From: Verrucomicrobiota bacterium
GTDB taxonomy: Bacteria; Verrucomicrobiota; Kiritimatiellia; RFP12; UBA1067
DNA: 64,000 nt
Direction: 5' to 3'
NCBI GenBank assembly: GCA_023269675.1
Contig: JAHFSX010000021.1
Coordinates: 45,845 to 109,844 of the forward strand
Shown: in pieces, positions 52,190 through 61,671 of the stretch
Numbering within the stretch: the stretch's first letter is position 1
Layout: each line of letters begins with the position of its first letter
The notes under the pieces: model-generated
What the model was told of the DNA's origin: nothing
The model's input: the letters and a program-made list of their open reading frames with translations, nothing else
The model's database searches: none
Translations under genes and position numbers: made by a program

Positions 52190-53221
52190 ATGCGCCAGAT
52201 GCTGCGTTTTTCTGCTGTTCTCATATCCGCCCTCGCCCTGGGTCTCTGCGGATGCGGCAAAGACTCCGCCAAGAAGACCTCTCCGGCGGTCGCCAGACCT
52301 TCCGACCCGCCGGCCGACCATGTCGTCGCCATGGCCAACGGCACGCCGCTCGTCTGGGCGGAGATGAACAAACGTGCCATGGGATACCTCAAAGACGATG
52401 TGGAATCCAACCACCTCGTCATTCCCACCAACCGCATGGAGGAGGCCAAAGAGTACTTCCGCCGCCGCGCCATCCATGCCTTTGTGTTTAAAACCCTCCT
52501 GATGGACGAGGCCGCCCGGCAAAGCATCAAGCTCACCGACGCCGACCGCAAGGAAGGCCTCCAATCCCTCGCCCAGTCGCTCAAGACGCGCAACTGGACC
52601 ACCAACGACTTCTTCCTTAAAGGCCCGCTGGGCGAGGCCGCCATGCGCCGCGAATTCGAGGACGGCATGGTCATTGACAAACTGCTCAAGGTGAAGGTGC
52701 GCGGCGCGCTCAAGCTCGAGGAACCCGAGATCGCCGGCGCCATCACCCTGATCGACGCGACCAACGACCTCAAACAGGTCAAGCTCGAAGGCGTCCGCAA
52801 GCAGTTGCTCGAGGGCGCGAGCTTCGAGGACGTCGCCCGCACCGTCTCCGAGTGCCCGAGCGCCAAGAACGGCGGGGACCTCGGCGAGTTCGCGCGCGGC
52901 AAGATGGATAAGGCGTTCGAGGCCGCCGCCTTCTCACAGGCGGTCGGCGCCATCGGGCCGGTCACCCAGACGCGCTTCGGCTATCATATCATCAAGGTCA
53001 CGGCCCACACGCCCGCCAGGGCCGCCACCGCCTCCACGCCCGCCGTGCCGGAAACCGTGCGCGCGTCGCACATCCTGCTCAACCGGATCCCCGTGGACCG
53101 CAAACGCATCATCGACAGCCTGCTGCGCTCCAAATACAACGCCGGCGTCCAGAAATATTATGCCGAGCTCAAGGCCAAGTCCAAGATCGAGTGCTACCTC
53201 TACAAGGACATGACCTTCTGA
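52190..53221 (+). CDS. Parvulin-type peptidyl-prolyl isomerase lipoprotein
   Basis: A 343-residue lipoprotein: the leader ends ALALGLCGCGKDS with a lipobox Cys. A SurA-like helical N-domain is followed at about 200-275 by a parvulin domain (LLEGASFEDVARTVSECPSAKNGGDLGEFARGKM ... TQTRFGYHIIKV). Such proteins help fold outer-membrane and periplasmic proteins, here anchored by lipid. A GGGAG site precedes the ATG. Its stop lies 6 bases from the convergent HzsA-related gene. Confidence 0.9.
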   Translation: MRQMLRFSAVLISALALGLCGCGKDSAKKTSPAVARPSDPPADHVVAMANGTPLVWAEMNKRAMGYLKDDVESNHLVIPTNRMEEAKEYFRRRAIHAFVFKTLLMDEAARQSIKLTDADRKEGLQSLAQSLKTRNWTTNDFFLKGPLGEAAMRREFEDGMVIDKLLKVKVRGALKLEEPEIAGAITLIDATNDLKQVKLEGVRKQLLEGASFEDVARTVSECPSAKNGGDLGEFARGKMDKAFEAAAFSQAVGAIGPVTQTRFGYHIIKVTAHTPARAATASTPAVPETVRASHILLNRIPVDRKRIIDSLLRSKYNAGVQKYYAELKAKSKIECYLYKDMTF

Positions 53222-53227
53222 TCCGGG

Positions 53228-55708
53228 TCACCTGGCCAGACTCTCGAATGCCGTCCACACGGGAATGCCTTTGCGCGGCGGGACGAGCGCCCCGCGCGCC
53301 TGCTTTTCCGCATCGTGATACGCGCCGTAGAAATTGCTGTTGCAGTCCATCCAAAGGGTGATGCGGCGCGTTTCCGCGTCCGTCAGCCTCACGTCATGGT
53401 GGCCGAGCTTGAGCATCTGACAGAGCCGGCTGGCGCGCGCGCCGTCCTGGCCGGGAAGGCTGTACTGGCGCTCCTTCAGCGCGATGCCGTTGCCGCCGCT
53501 CATGCCCCACGCCCGGGTGTGCAACGCGAGGAAAGCCTCCGACCATCCGTTGGCGCCGAAGCGGTCGCCGCGCAAGCCCGGCGCGCCTTTGGTGCGGTTT
53601 TCCTCGTGGCAGCCCACGCATTTCGCATCGAGCACCGGCTGCACCAGACGCGGGAACGTGAGCGGGAAACTGCCGGCCGCCTCGGGCTCCAACTCGGAGG
53701 GCGCGCGCCGCAGCGCCAGAGGCCGCTTCCGTTCGCCCGCACCCGAGGAGGCCTGCTTGGTCTCGTGGCAGCCGAGACAGGTCAGCGTCTCGCCGGGATG
53801 CAGGTACGTGGCGGAGCGCATCGTGTGGACAGCCAGCCCCTTCTCGTCCAGCGCCTGGAAATAGAGCCCCACGCCGGCGGGCGCACGGAAGGACGCGCTG
53901 CCGTCGGCCTCGACCGGCACGGTGCCGAGCACGCCGCGGCAGAGCGACTGGGCCGCATGCCCGACATTGGGCTGGTCCGCGACCGAGTTGTCTTTCGGAA
54001 AGAGCGCGACCACGCGCAGCCGCTTGATTTGAATTCCCTCGGGCCACGGCTGGTCACTCTCGTACGCGTTCATCACCATGACGGTGCCCGAGCCAGAGTC
54101 CGCGCCGCCGTGCCGGTCGGACAGCGCCTGCGCCGTCTGCACCGGCAGAACCGGCGGACGGGGCCGCGCCTTGAGCGGGATCGGGTCAAGGCAGGCCAGC
54201 GCCTCGTCGCGGTAGAGCAGCTCGCGGTTGCCGAAGCTGTCGAGCAGATACACGCCGTAGTTTTTGCGGCCCGCATCGTACACGGCGAGATAGAAATCCT
54301 CGCTGAGCGGCCAGGGCGTCCCGTAGACCTCCGCCTGCGGACCGTGCTTGCCTTTCGCATGCGGCACACCCGGCGCCGCTTCGGATTCGGGGAAGGGGAC
54401 CGCGGGCGTGAGCCGTTTGATCTGGCCCGTCGCGCGGTCGTCCCGCGCCCGCAGGTCAATCAGAACCAGCGAGCCATAGGCCTCGCCGTGATGCGGCGCC
54501 GCGACCGCGACGTACTTCTGCGAACCCGGCACGGCGCGGACGGACATCTCCATCCACGGCCTGAGTTCCCGCCTCTCGGGATAGTTGCCGTGATAGCTGC
54601 GGGGGTCGCGGCCGTCCGGATAACAGTGCCAGATGTGGTGCGCCGCGTCGGAGTCGCGGTCTACATAGTCCCAGCGCGTGTAGACCAGCATGCCGCTGTT
54701 GTCCACGCTCGGCTGCCACTCGTTCGTGTCGTGATAGCTGAGCTGCACGATGTCGTCGCCGGCCGGACGCATCGCATGCAGCGTGTAGGTCGGGTCGGGG
54801 CGGAACCCGCAGCGGAGCTGGCCGCCCGTCCGCGTGGAGATGAAGGCGATGCGGCGGTCCGGCAGAAAGCAGCCGTCGAAATCGTTCCAGGGCCCGTCCG
54901 TCAATTGCGTGAGCCCGCTCCCGTCCGCCCGCACCGTGAACAGGTGGTAACAGGTTTCCGGACGGAAGTGATAGAACCGGTACTGCGGCTGACGCCGCGC
55001 GTCCGCCTCCGGCCAGACGTTGGTGTCGCACGTGACGCCGGGGGGCAGCGCGTGCTCGGCCTCGGTGAAGGCGAAGAGCAGCGTCTGCGCGTCCCAGTCG
55101 AGGTCGAGCGCAACAAAGCCTCCCTGGTTTTCCAGCGCGCGCCCTTGCAGCCGCCCGTTGCCGACACGCGCGTCGGCCAGCAGGCTGCGCACCGTCGGGC
55201 GGCCGCCGAACGGCTGCTCCAGCACATACAGGCCGCCGGCTTTCTCGGCGTTGAACCCGAAATACTGGTCGACCATGTGCCGCTCGCCACGCGCCTGCTT
55301 GTTGTGCTTGAGGAAAGCGACCCGGTCGAAATCAAGCAGCGGATTCTTGAACGCGATGCGCCGGCGCAGCGCCGTCAAGGCGTCGAACCGTCTGCGCCGC
55401 GCCGCCCCGTCGTCCGGAGCGTCCGCCCGCAGCGCGGCCAGCTCCGCGGCCTCGGCAGCCAGGTCCGGCGCCTGCGGCTGTGACTGAAGCTGGCGCAGCA
55501 GGGCTTCGGTGCGCCGAAAGACCACGTCGCACGGCGTGCGGTCGCCCGCGAGAATCAGCGCGTCCTTCCGCACCGCCTCGCGCTCCAGCCGCGGCATATC
55601 CCATGTTTTACACGCGGCGATCTCGCCCTGCAGGTCAGCGTATTCATCGGCACCACAAAAGAGGGCGGCCCCGATCACCAGCGCGAGTATCCTGTGCGAA
55701 AAACGCAC
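53228..55708 (-). CDS. HzsA-related secreted diheme protein
   Basis: An 826-residue exported protein (leader MRFSHRILALVIGAALFCGA). The middle (about 240-520) is a TolB-like beta-propeller (GSGLTQLTDGPWNDFDGCFLPDRRIAFISTRTG). The C-terminal 250 residues contain two heme-binding motifs, CLGCHE (about 640) and CVGCHE (about 698), as in proteins related to the hydrazine synthase alpha subunit HzsA. Real hydrazine synthase belongs to anammox bacteria; relatives in other PVC bacteria occur with glycan-degradation genes and are of unknown activity, probably periplasmic redox. No beta/gamma hydrazine synthase subunits are near, so hydrazine synthesis is not implied. Confidence 0.82.
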   Translation of the reverse strand: MRFSHRILALVIGAALFCGADEYADLQGEIAACKTWDMPRLEREAVRKDALILAGDRTPCDVVFRRTEALLRQLQSQPQAPDLAAEAAELAALRADAPDDGAARRRRFDALTALRRRIAFKNPLLDFDRVAFLKHNKQARGERHMVDQYFGFNAEKAGGLYVLEQPFGGRPTVRSLLADARVGNGRLQGRALENQGGFVALDLDWDAQTLLFAFTEAEHALPPGVTCDTNVWPEADARRQPQYRFYHFRPETCYHLFTVRADGSGLTQLTDGPWNDFDGCFLPDRRIAFISTRTGGQLRCGFRPDPTYTLHAMRPAGDDIVQLSYHDTNEWQPSVDNSGMLVYTRWDYVDRDSDAAHHIWHCYPDGRDPRSYHGNYPERRELRPWMEMSVRAVPGSQKYVAVAAPHHGEAYGSLVLIDLRARDDRATGQIKRLTPAVPFPESEAAPGVPHAKGKHGPQAEVYGTPWPLSEDFYLAVYDAGRKNYGVYLLDSFGNRELLYRDEALACLDPIPLKARPRPPVLPVQTAQALSDRHGGADSGSGTVMVMNAYESDQPWPEGIQIKRLRVVALFPKDNSVADQPNVGHAAQSLCRGVLGTVPVEADGSASFRAPAGVGLYFQALDEKGLAVHTMRSATYLHPGETLTCLGCHETKQASSGAGERKRPLALRRAPSELEPEAAGSFPLTFPRLVQPVLDAKCVGCHEENRTKGAPGLRGDRFGANGWSEAFLALHTRAWGMSGGNGIALKERQYSLPGQDGARASRLCQMLKLGHHDVRLTDAETRRITLWMDCNSNFYGAYHDAEKQARGALVPPRKGIPVWTAFESLAR

Positions 55709-55799
55709 GACAGCCCCCTTTTCAGGATTCGTTCACCAACGGTTCTTCCAGCCGAGATCCGGATAGCACCGGCTGTCGCCCCTGCCTTGACCGGCATCA

Positions 55800-55921
55800 C
55801 CTTGAAAAGCGCTTGCAAAACCTCTGCGGACGGCGAGGACGCCGTCCCACCAGTGCGATAAGCGGCGCCCTTTCCGCAATCCATGGAGGGGCGGCGTCCC
55901 CGCCGCCCGCTCTTGGGAGTG
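55800..55921. repeat. GC-rich hairpins upstream of the HzsA-related gene
   Basis: Two palindromes, GGACGGCG/CGCCGTCC and GGGGCGGCG/CCGCCGCCC, in the 243-base gap between this gene and the GH78 gene. Without T-runs they look like intergenic repeat units or RNA-stabilising hairpins rather than classic terminators. Confidence 0.45.
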
Positions 55922-55951
55922 CTTGTGAAGGCGTCTCATGAGCCTCTCATC

Positions 55952-58900
55952 TCAGCGGGCCACGAACGTGTAGCGGCCCGAGCCGACCTTGAACGCCATG
56001 CGGTCGCGGTCGGAGGCCACGGGCTTCACGGGGGCGACCACGTTCTGCGCGTCGGGCTTCACCGGCAGGTAGACCGTGGCGGTCGTGTTGACCGGCACCT
56101 CGACCTCGAGCGTGAACACGCCGCCCTGCTTCTTCCAGCTGCTGCGGATCATCCCGTACGGCGAGTCATGCTCGGCCTTCACCCAGCCCAGCCCCTCGAC
56201 CGGGTCGGGGCAGATGACAAACTCCTTGAAGGCGACCGCGCCCGGCGCGGCCTTCGCCGCGACGGCCGAGACGCCGTCCGCCAGCCGGATGCCGCCGAGG
56301 TACTGGTAGAACCACGCCGACACGTCGCCGAACATGATGTGGTTGCGCGACGCGCCCTCGCCCCAGTCCTCCCAGAAGGTCGTGGCCCCGCGCCTGATCC
56401 ACGTGCCGTACGACGCGCCGTCCTCCTTCGTCGCCATCGCATAGGCCAGGTCGCTGCGGCCCGCCTCGCTGAGCGACCGGAAGATGTACTTCGACCCCAA
56501 GATCCCGAAGTCCGGGTACGCCTTGTTCTGCGTCACGACGTCGGCCAGCTTCGCTTCAATCTTGGCACGTTCGGCCGCGGGCGCCAAACCCTGATGCAGG
56601 GCGCAGCTCTGCGCGGTCTGGCTGCCGATGGAGTAGACGCCGTCGCCCTTGTAGATCTGCTTGTTGTAGGCATCGCGGATCGACGCGGCCAGCGCCGCAT
56701 ACTTCGTCGCGTCCTCCGTCTTGCCGAGCAGCTCCGCCGTCCGCGCCACGGTCTGCGCGTCCAGATAATAGTAGCCGGTCGACGTCACCTCCGTCGGCGT
56801 CTTGGTCTTCACCGGGGTCCAGTCGCTCAAGCCGTGCGACACGATGCCGTCCTTGGCCTTCGAGGTCATGTAATCCACGTACTTGCGCATCGGCTCGTAG
56901 GCCGTCTCCAGCACCCGCACGTCGCCCTGGTACACGTAGAGCATCCACGGGATGATCGCCAGCGCGCTGTCCCACGCCGGGCCGTTGCCCCAGGTGTAGC
57001 CCCAGCCGCTCGTAGGCACGATCGCCGCCAGGTTGCCGTCGGGCCGCTGTTCGTCGACCAGGTCATTGACCCACTTCTCATACGCGGCCGTGTTCTGGAA
57101 GTTGTACATCGCCAGCTCCGCGGCCAGCTGGGCGTCGCCGGTCCACCCGTTCTTCTCGCGGTGCGGGCAGTCGGTCGGGTAGCCGTTCACGTAGTTGCTG
57201 CGGTAGGCCCACAGGATCGCCTCCTGCAGCTTGTTCAGCAGCTCGTTGCCGCACGCGAAGCGCCCGGCGTCCGTGAAATCGGTATGCACCACGCGGGCCA
57301 CCACCGTGGCGGGCGTCGGCGCCGCCTTCAGCCCGCTGATCTCCACGTACTGGAACCCGTTGTAGGTGAAGCGCGGCTCGTAAACTTGCGCGGAGGAGCC
57401 GTCACACACGAAGCGGTCGGTCTGGAACCAGCCGCCCGGCAGCACGCCGAACGAGGCCGGATAGCGGAAGTGCGCGTCGGTCCCTTCCAGGCTGAGGCTG
57501 CCGTCCGCCTTCACCTTCTCGCCGTACTTCACGGTGACCACGTCGCCCGCCCCCTGCCCCTTGAGCGCGAGCCTGATCCAGCCCGCCATGTTCTGTCCGA
57601 AATCGACCACCCACACGCCCGGCCTGACTTCGCGCACCGCCGCGGGCTTGATCTCCTGGGCGACCACGCTCGGCGGCAGCGCCTCGGCCGTCAGCTTGCC
57701 GGCGGGCGCGGGCACGACCTCAGCCATCACCGTCGTCTTCGCCAGATCCGGCCCGCCCGGAGGCGTCTTGCCGATCACCTCGCCCTCGCGGATGCAGTCG
57801 AAGCCCATCGGGCTCGCCACCTGCCGCCACGTGGCGTCCGAACAGACGGTCTCTTTCGTGCCGTCGCCGTAAACGATCTCGAGCTGCGCGATCATGCGCG
57901 GGAAATCGCGCCAGGGCGCGTTGTCGAAGTTCCACACCGCCACGCTGCGAACGTCGTACCAGCCGTGGCCCAGCAGCACGTTGAGGCGGTTCGCGCCCGG
58001 CTTGAGCTGGCCCGTCAGATCGTAGGTGGAATAGAGCACGCGCTTGTCGAACTTGGTGGGCGCGGGATCAAGCACTTTGCGCCCGATCTTCGCGCCGTTC
58101 AGGCTCGCCTCGTAGAAGCCGACGCCCGTGATGTGCAGGGTCGCCTCGCGCACCGCCCGGGCCACGGCAAAGCTCTTTTCAAAAGCCGGCGAGGCCGTCT
58201 CGACGCTCCGCTCGATCTTGCCCCACGGCTGGCAGTCCGCGCCGCCCGCCACCGCCGCCGCCTTCCAGCCGTCAGCCGCGAAGCCGTCCGCCGCGTCCTT
58301 CCAACCTTTCGCCGGCCGGTCAGAGACCGTCCAGCCCGCATCCGTGGGCACGGCCGCGCCGCCGGCGAACTTCAGCGCCGCCAGCAGGCCGGTCGGCCCG
58401 GGCTTGGCGTTCGTCACGCACACCGCGATCAGGTTGCGCCCCGGCTTGACGAACTTCGCCACGTCCACAAAACGCATCCAGCGCCACTCGTTCAGCTGCC
58501 CCCACGTCTTGGTCGCAAGCTGGCCGTTGATGAAAACCTCGTACTCGTCGTCCGCGGTAAGCGCCAGCAGCACCGGCGCGTCGGCCGCCCCCTGCGGCGC
58601 GTCGAAAAGCTTGCGGTAATAGCGCTTGCCGGCCGCGGCCGCGTCCAGACTCGCCGCGTCGCCCGCCCAGATCCACTTCGCGCCGGCCAGATCGCATTCG
58701 GGCCGCGTCGCCGCGTTCGCGCCGATCCACTGCGCCCGCCACTCCTGCGGCCGCATCACGCCCGTGACCCAGCGCCCCGGCACGCTCCACGCCGACGGCG
58801 TGTCGCCGGTGCTGTCCCACGCGCGCACCTTCCAATAGCAGCGCTGTGAACTTTTCAGCGCCGCGCCCTTGTAGACCACGTTGAGCGACTGGTCCGTAGC

Positions 58901-59188
58901 CACGCGCCCGCTGTCCCACAGGTCACCCTCGCCGCGGCCCAGCTTGTCCTGCGACGTGGCGACCAGCACCTGCCAGGCCGTCTGCCTCAGATTTTTCGCG
59001 TCCGCATCGGCCGCCTTCAGCTTCCAGCTCAGACGCGGCGCGGGCGTGTCGAGCCCGACCGGATCGCTCATATACTCCGCCGTCAGCGCTCCCGGCGCGG
59101 CCAGCGCCGCACCCCGCGCCTGCGGCCGCATCACGCATCCCACAACCGCCAACAAACCACACGCCGCCGCAATCGCAAAGACCTTCAT
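55952..59188 (-). CDS. GH78 alpha-L-rhamnosidase, lipoprotein
   Basis: A 1078-residue enzyme. The leader ends LLAVVGC, a lipobox, so it is probably lipid-anchored. The GH78 order is visible: N-terminal Fn3-like and carbohydrate domains (AEYMSDPVGLDTPAPRLSWKL; EWRAQWIGA), beta-sandwich (FYEASLNGAKIGRKVLDPAPT), and the (alpha/alpha)6 barrel. The latter carries GYPTDCPHREKNGWTGDAQLAAE, YLDAQTVARTAELLG and WIRRGATTFWEDWGEGASRNH. These include the acidic residues used for inverting hydrolysis. It releases terminal alpha-L-rhamnose. GAGGAGGGG lies just before the chosen ATG, 25 codons inside the ORF-track version. Confidence 0.93.
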   Translation of the reverse strand: MKVFAIAAACGLLAVVGCVMRPQARGAALAAPGALTAEYMSDPVGLDTPAPRLSWKLKAADADAKNLRQTAWQVLVATSQDKLGRGEGDLWDSGRVATDQSLNVVYKGAALKSSQRCYWKVRAWDSTGDTPSAWSVPGRWVTGVMRPQEWRAQWIGANAATRPECDLAGAKWIWAGDAASLDAAAAGKRYYRKLFDAPQGAADAPVLLALTADDEYEVFINGQLATKTWGQLNEWRWMRFVDVAKFVKPGRNLIAVCVTNAKPGPTGLLAALKFAGGAAVPTDAGWTVSDRPAKGWKDAADGFAADGWKAAAVAGGADCQPWGKIERSVETASPAFEKSFAVARAVREATLHITGVGFYEASLNGAKIGRKVLDPAPTKFDKRVLYSTYDLTGQLKPGANRLNVLLGHGWYDVRSVAVWNFDNAPWRDFPRMIAQLEIVYGDGTKETVCSDATWRQVASPMGFDCIREGEVIGKTPPGGPDLAKTTVMAEVVPAPAGKLTAEALPPSVVAQEIKPAAVREVRPGVWVVDFGQNMAGWIRLALKGQGAGDVVTVKYGEKVKADGSLSLEGTDAHFRYPASFGVLPGGWFQTDRFVCDGSSAQVYEPRFTYNGFQYVEISGLKAAPTPATVVARVVHTDFTDAGRFACGNELLNKLQEAILWAYRSNYVNGYPTDCPHREKNGWTGDAQLAAELAMYNFQNTAAYEKWVNDLVDEQRPDGNLAAIVPTSGWGYTWGNGPAWDSALAIIPWMLYVYQGDVRVLETAYEPMRKYVDYMTSKAKDGIVSHGLSDWTPVKTKTPTEVTSTGYYYLDAQTVARTAELLGKTEDATKYAALAASIRDAYNKQIYKGDGVYSIGSQTAQSCALHQGLAPAAERAKIEAKLADVVTQNKAYPDFGILGSKYIFRSLSEAGRSDLAYAMATKEDGASYGTWIRRGATTFWEDWGEGASRNHIMFGDVSAWFYQYLGGIRLADGVSAVAAKAAPGAVAFKEFVICPDPVEGLGWVKAEHDSPYGMIRSSWKKQGGVFTLEVEVPVNTTATVYLPVKPDAQNVVAPVKPVASDRDRMAFKVGSGRYTFVAR

Positions 59189-59285
59189 CGCCCCTCCTCG
59201 TTGTTGAACCTCGCCAGAATGTACGGTTACTGTACACTTCCCGCCCCTGATCCTCAACCCCAATCCCTCGAACTATGCGCTCATG

Positions 59286-59312
59286 AACTAATGCACTAAC
59301 GCACTAATGAAC
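59286..59312. repeat. ACTAATGC/ACTAACGC simple repeat at the end of the MFS gene
   Basis: ACTAATGCACTAACGCACTA is a short 8-base-period tract. It covers the stop codon and last codons of the MFS gene, so the C-terminus FISALVH is repeat-encoded. Confidence 0.5.
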
Positions 59313-60568
59313 TTCTCCTCACTCATTTTTCTCAGGATCGCCCGCGCGATCGGGAACGAAAGCAGCTGCACGGCTGCCACCGCCGCCAGCACATACCGCA
59401 GCGCCAGCGTGTCGGAAAGCCCGCAGGCCACCAGAATGAACGCGCCCGCGCCGACCAGACGACCCGCGTAAAGGCCCAGCTCATGCCCGCAGAAGTAGGC
59501 GTAGCCGCTGTCCTTCTGCCGCAGCGTCACACGGTCCATCACCTGGAGCTGGATCGGCGAATACGCCAGCTCCAGCATGGGCTGGGCCACCAGCAGGCAC
59601 ACGAGGAAGGCCAGCACGGCCGGAGGGTTGAACCACACCGCATTGCACGCAGTCCCGAGCAGGTTGATCGTCAGCGCCGCCGCCAAGACCGTCAGCCGGT
59701 GCTCCGGCCGGGTGTTCCGGCCGATGAGATACATCAGGACCGCGGCCAGCAGCGCCCCCCCGCTCTGCACGAGCCCCAGCGCGCGCTCGCCCTCGCCCAA
59801 GACATGCATGACCAGCATCGCGGGCACGGCCGACTGGAACACCTGCACGACCCCTTTGAGCGCGGCCAGCGCCATCATCCCGCACCAGACGCGGTCGTAC
59901 CGCAGACGCACCCGCAGCGGCGAAGGGATCTTGCCGAACCCCCCGCGCAGAACCACCGCGGAGGCGCACAGCGCGGCGGCCACCACCCCGGCCGCCACCA
60001 GCCGGTACGCCGTGCGGGAGCCCAGCCCCAGGCCGTCCGCGCGGCTCGACCAGGCGATGAAGGCCCCGACCGCCGCGGGCATGGTCACACTGCTCAGGCA
60101 GTAGACGACGCTCTCCAGCCCGAAGTAGTAATTGCGGTAGCCGTCATGCGTGTGGGCGAGCGCGAGCTGGCTGCGGTTCGCCCAGTGGAAGCCCGTGGCC
60201 GTCCCCATGACGAGTCCGGCGAGCACGACGCCCGTCATGCTCAGCGTCGTCAGCGAGGTCATCACCAGCAGCGCCGCGCCGCTCACGACCAGCCCGAAGG
60301 CATACAGCGCAGCGGCCCGGAACCGGCGCAGGAGGAGCCCGTTGAGATAAAACGTGAACGGCACGCTCGTGTACGAGGCGAGCTGGAAGGCCATCACCTT
60401 GACCACGTCCTGCGAGTTGCGCATGATGTAGGCGGCGATGAAGACGCTGATCACCGGAGCGGCGAACGCGAAAAGCGTGGACGTCCCGAGCAGGAACCGC
60501 GCGCTCCGCGGCAGCGCCCGCAAGAGGCCCCACTCGGTGAATCCGAGCGCTCGCACCTGTGAAATCAT
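59288..60568 (-). CDS. MFS transporter
   Basis: A 426-residue protein with about 12 hydrophobic segments (first TM about residues 23-45, LLGTSTLFAFAAPVISVFI). Loop motif GTATGFHWANRSQLALAHTHDGYRNYYFG is typical of the YxxE/‘MFS’ family of unknown substrate. It lacks the sugar-porter signatures of the other transporter here. It lies upstream of the GH78 gene on the same strand, with a 99-base gap, and may export or import the sugar product. The start is set by GGTGGGG. The last residues are encoded by a simple repeat and are likely not ancestral. Confidence 0.78.
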   Translation of the reverse strand: MISQVRALGFTEWGLLRALPRSARFLLGTSTLFAFAAPVISVFIAAYIMRNSQDVVKVMAFQLASYTSVPFTFYLNGLLLRRFRAAALYAFGLVVSGAALLVMTSLTTLSMTGVVLAGLVMGTATGFHWANRSQLALAHTHDGYRNYYFGLESVVYCLSSVTMPAAVGAFIAWSSRADGLGLGSRTAYRLVAAGVVAAALCASAVVLRGGFGKIPSPLRVRLRYDRVWCGMMALAALKGVVQVFQSAVPAMLVMHVLGEGERALGLVQSGGALLAAVLMYLIGRNTRPEHRLTVLAAALTINLLGTACNAVWFNPPAVLAFLVCLLVAQPMLELAYSPIQLQVMDRVTLRQKDSGYAYFCGHELGLYAGRLVGAGAFILVACGLSDTLALRYVLAAVAAVQLLSFPIARAILRKMSEEKFISALVH

Positions 60569-60744
60569 GTCCCCACCCTTTCGCGCCCACTCCCCCGACT
60601 CTGCCCCCATGACTCATCGGCGTTGACGGTGTAACTGTATCTCACCTTCCGAAAGCGCTCAACCCCAAAACCGAATCGCCCGCTCTTTCCACTTTTCCCT
60701 TCCAACCGCGCCGCCGCTCCTATATCCTATTTCCCCAAATCCAA

Positions 60745-60821
60745 GCCCCTGTAGCTCAGTTGGATAGAGCAACGGATTTCTAATCCGTCGGTCGCCTGTT
60801 CAAGTCAGGCCAGGGGCGCCA
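60745..60821 (+). tRNA. tRNA-Arg (anticodon TCT)
   Basis: A complete cloverleaf: acceptor GCCCCTG/CAGGGGC, D stem GCTC/GAGC, anticodon stem ACGGA/TCCGT with loop TTTCTAA (anticodon TCT), T stem GCCTG/CAGGC, discriminator G and encoded CCA. It borders the mobile element on its right, and tRNA 3' ends are frequent integration sites. Confidence 0.96.
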
Positions 60822-61356
60822 TCAAAAAGCTCAGTAAAGCACCATTTTTATTGGGCTTTTTTCATTTTTACCGCTCGCGGCCATCTAAGGCCCGTACATG
60901 CACTTACCTGACTTTCACCCCTTTACAACCTCGATTTTGGTTACAGTTTAGTCACACCCCCACCGGGCTGTAACCACCTGTTACCAATCCCCCACTTGAC
61001 CGCCACCCCGAGCCTAGCTTCAAAAGCGCCCAAGGACGGCCGGGATCAAAGCCGCAGCACGTCAATGGCTGCGTACACTGCAGATGGCTTGGCCCAGTGT
61101 AATTGATGCCAAGGATCATCCTTCGTCCGTGATGCGGAAGCTGACCCCTGAAAGTAAAGAACGCGCACGGGGACACGGGATCGTTCAGTGTGTTGATGGC
61201 CCTTGCCGGACATCAAGCATCGACTGAAGTCGTCGTCGTCATCCCCGTGCGCGTGTTCTGATTGTGCATGTGCGTGGCGATGATCCCGGCAGCCTCAGGA
61301 GCAAAGCCCTGACGGCATACCGGGATCATCTAGCACTCCATCCCATATCCTCCACG
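60822..61356. other. Non-coding end region of the mobile element
   Basis: No gene supported. A weak hairpin plus T-run follows the tRNA (AAAGCTC ... GGGCTTTTTT). Then come nested inverted repeats: TTGGTTACAG (60937) with CTGTAACC (60968) and CTGTTACCAA (60978), AGAACGCGCACGGGGA near 61157 with TCCCCGTGCGCGTGTTCT near 61243, and GATGATCCCGG/CCGGGATCATC (61279 and 61320). The core GGGATC/GATCCC or GGATCA occurs about five times. Such clusters fit an attachment, excision or replication control site. Confidence 0.55.
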
Positions 61357-61671
61357 TTAGGCTGCGCTCCCCGCCCGTCCATTGGTCAGCAGTGCGTCAA
61401 TGTCGGATGCCAAGAAGCCGCGCGCTTTGGTTGAACCCGGGAAACGGACTTTGTTCAGCCCGCCGCGATCTACGATGTTGTGGAGTGTTCGCCTTGTGCA
61501 GGCCAGCCTTTGCGCCGCCTCGGCGAAGGAAACGATGCGGTCATCCTCCTTCGCTTTTACCTCACTGGTATCCAGTCCCAGTGTGCGGAGCAGGGTCTCG
61601 CGTTCCGTCTTCGTCCGAGGCGGGTCACTATCCAAAACAGCCTTCATCGCAATCAACGTCGAATTCTTCAT
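61357..61671 (-). CDS. AlpA-like helix-turn-helix protein (putative excisionase)
   Basis: A 104-residue protein with a MerR/AlpA-type helix-turn-helix: IVSFAEAAQRLACTRRTLHNIVDRGGLNKVRFPGSTKARGFLASDIDALL. These small proteins act as excisionases or regulators of integrated elements. It is the gene nearest to the tRNA and its start overlaps the end of the small CxxC protein gene. The stretch of inverted repeats just downstream is a possible target. No strong ribosome-binding site is seen; translation may be coupled. Confidence 0.75.
   Translation of the reverse strand: MKNSTLIAMKAVLDSDPPRTKTERETLLRTLGLDTSEVKAKEDDRIVSFAEAAQRLACTRRTLHNIVDRGGLNKVRFPGSTKARGFLASDIDALLTNGRAGSAA

Noticed and set aside
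53228-55708. Hydrazine synthase as a functional call
   Set aside because: Only the HzsA-related subunit is present, no partner subunits or anammox genes are near; relatives are widespread outside anammox.
55883-58849. 988-aa ORF on the forward strand
   Set aside because: Antisense shadow of the GH78 gene.
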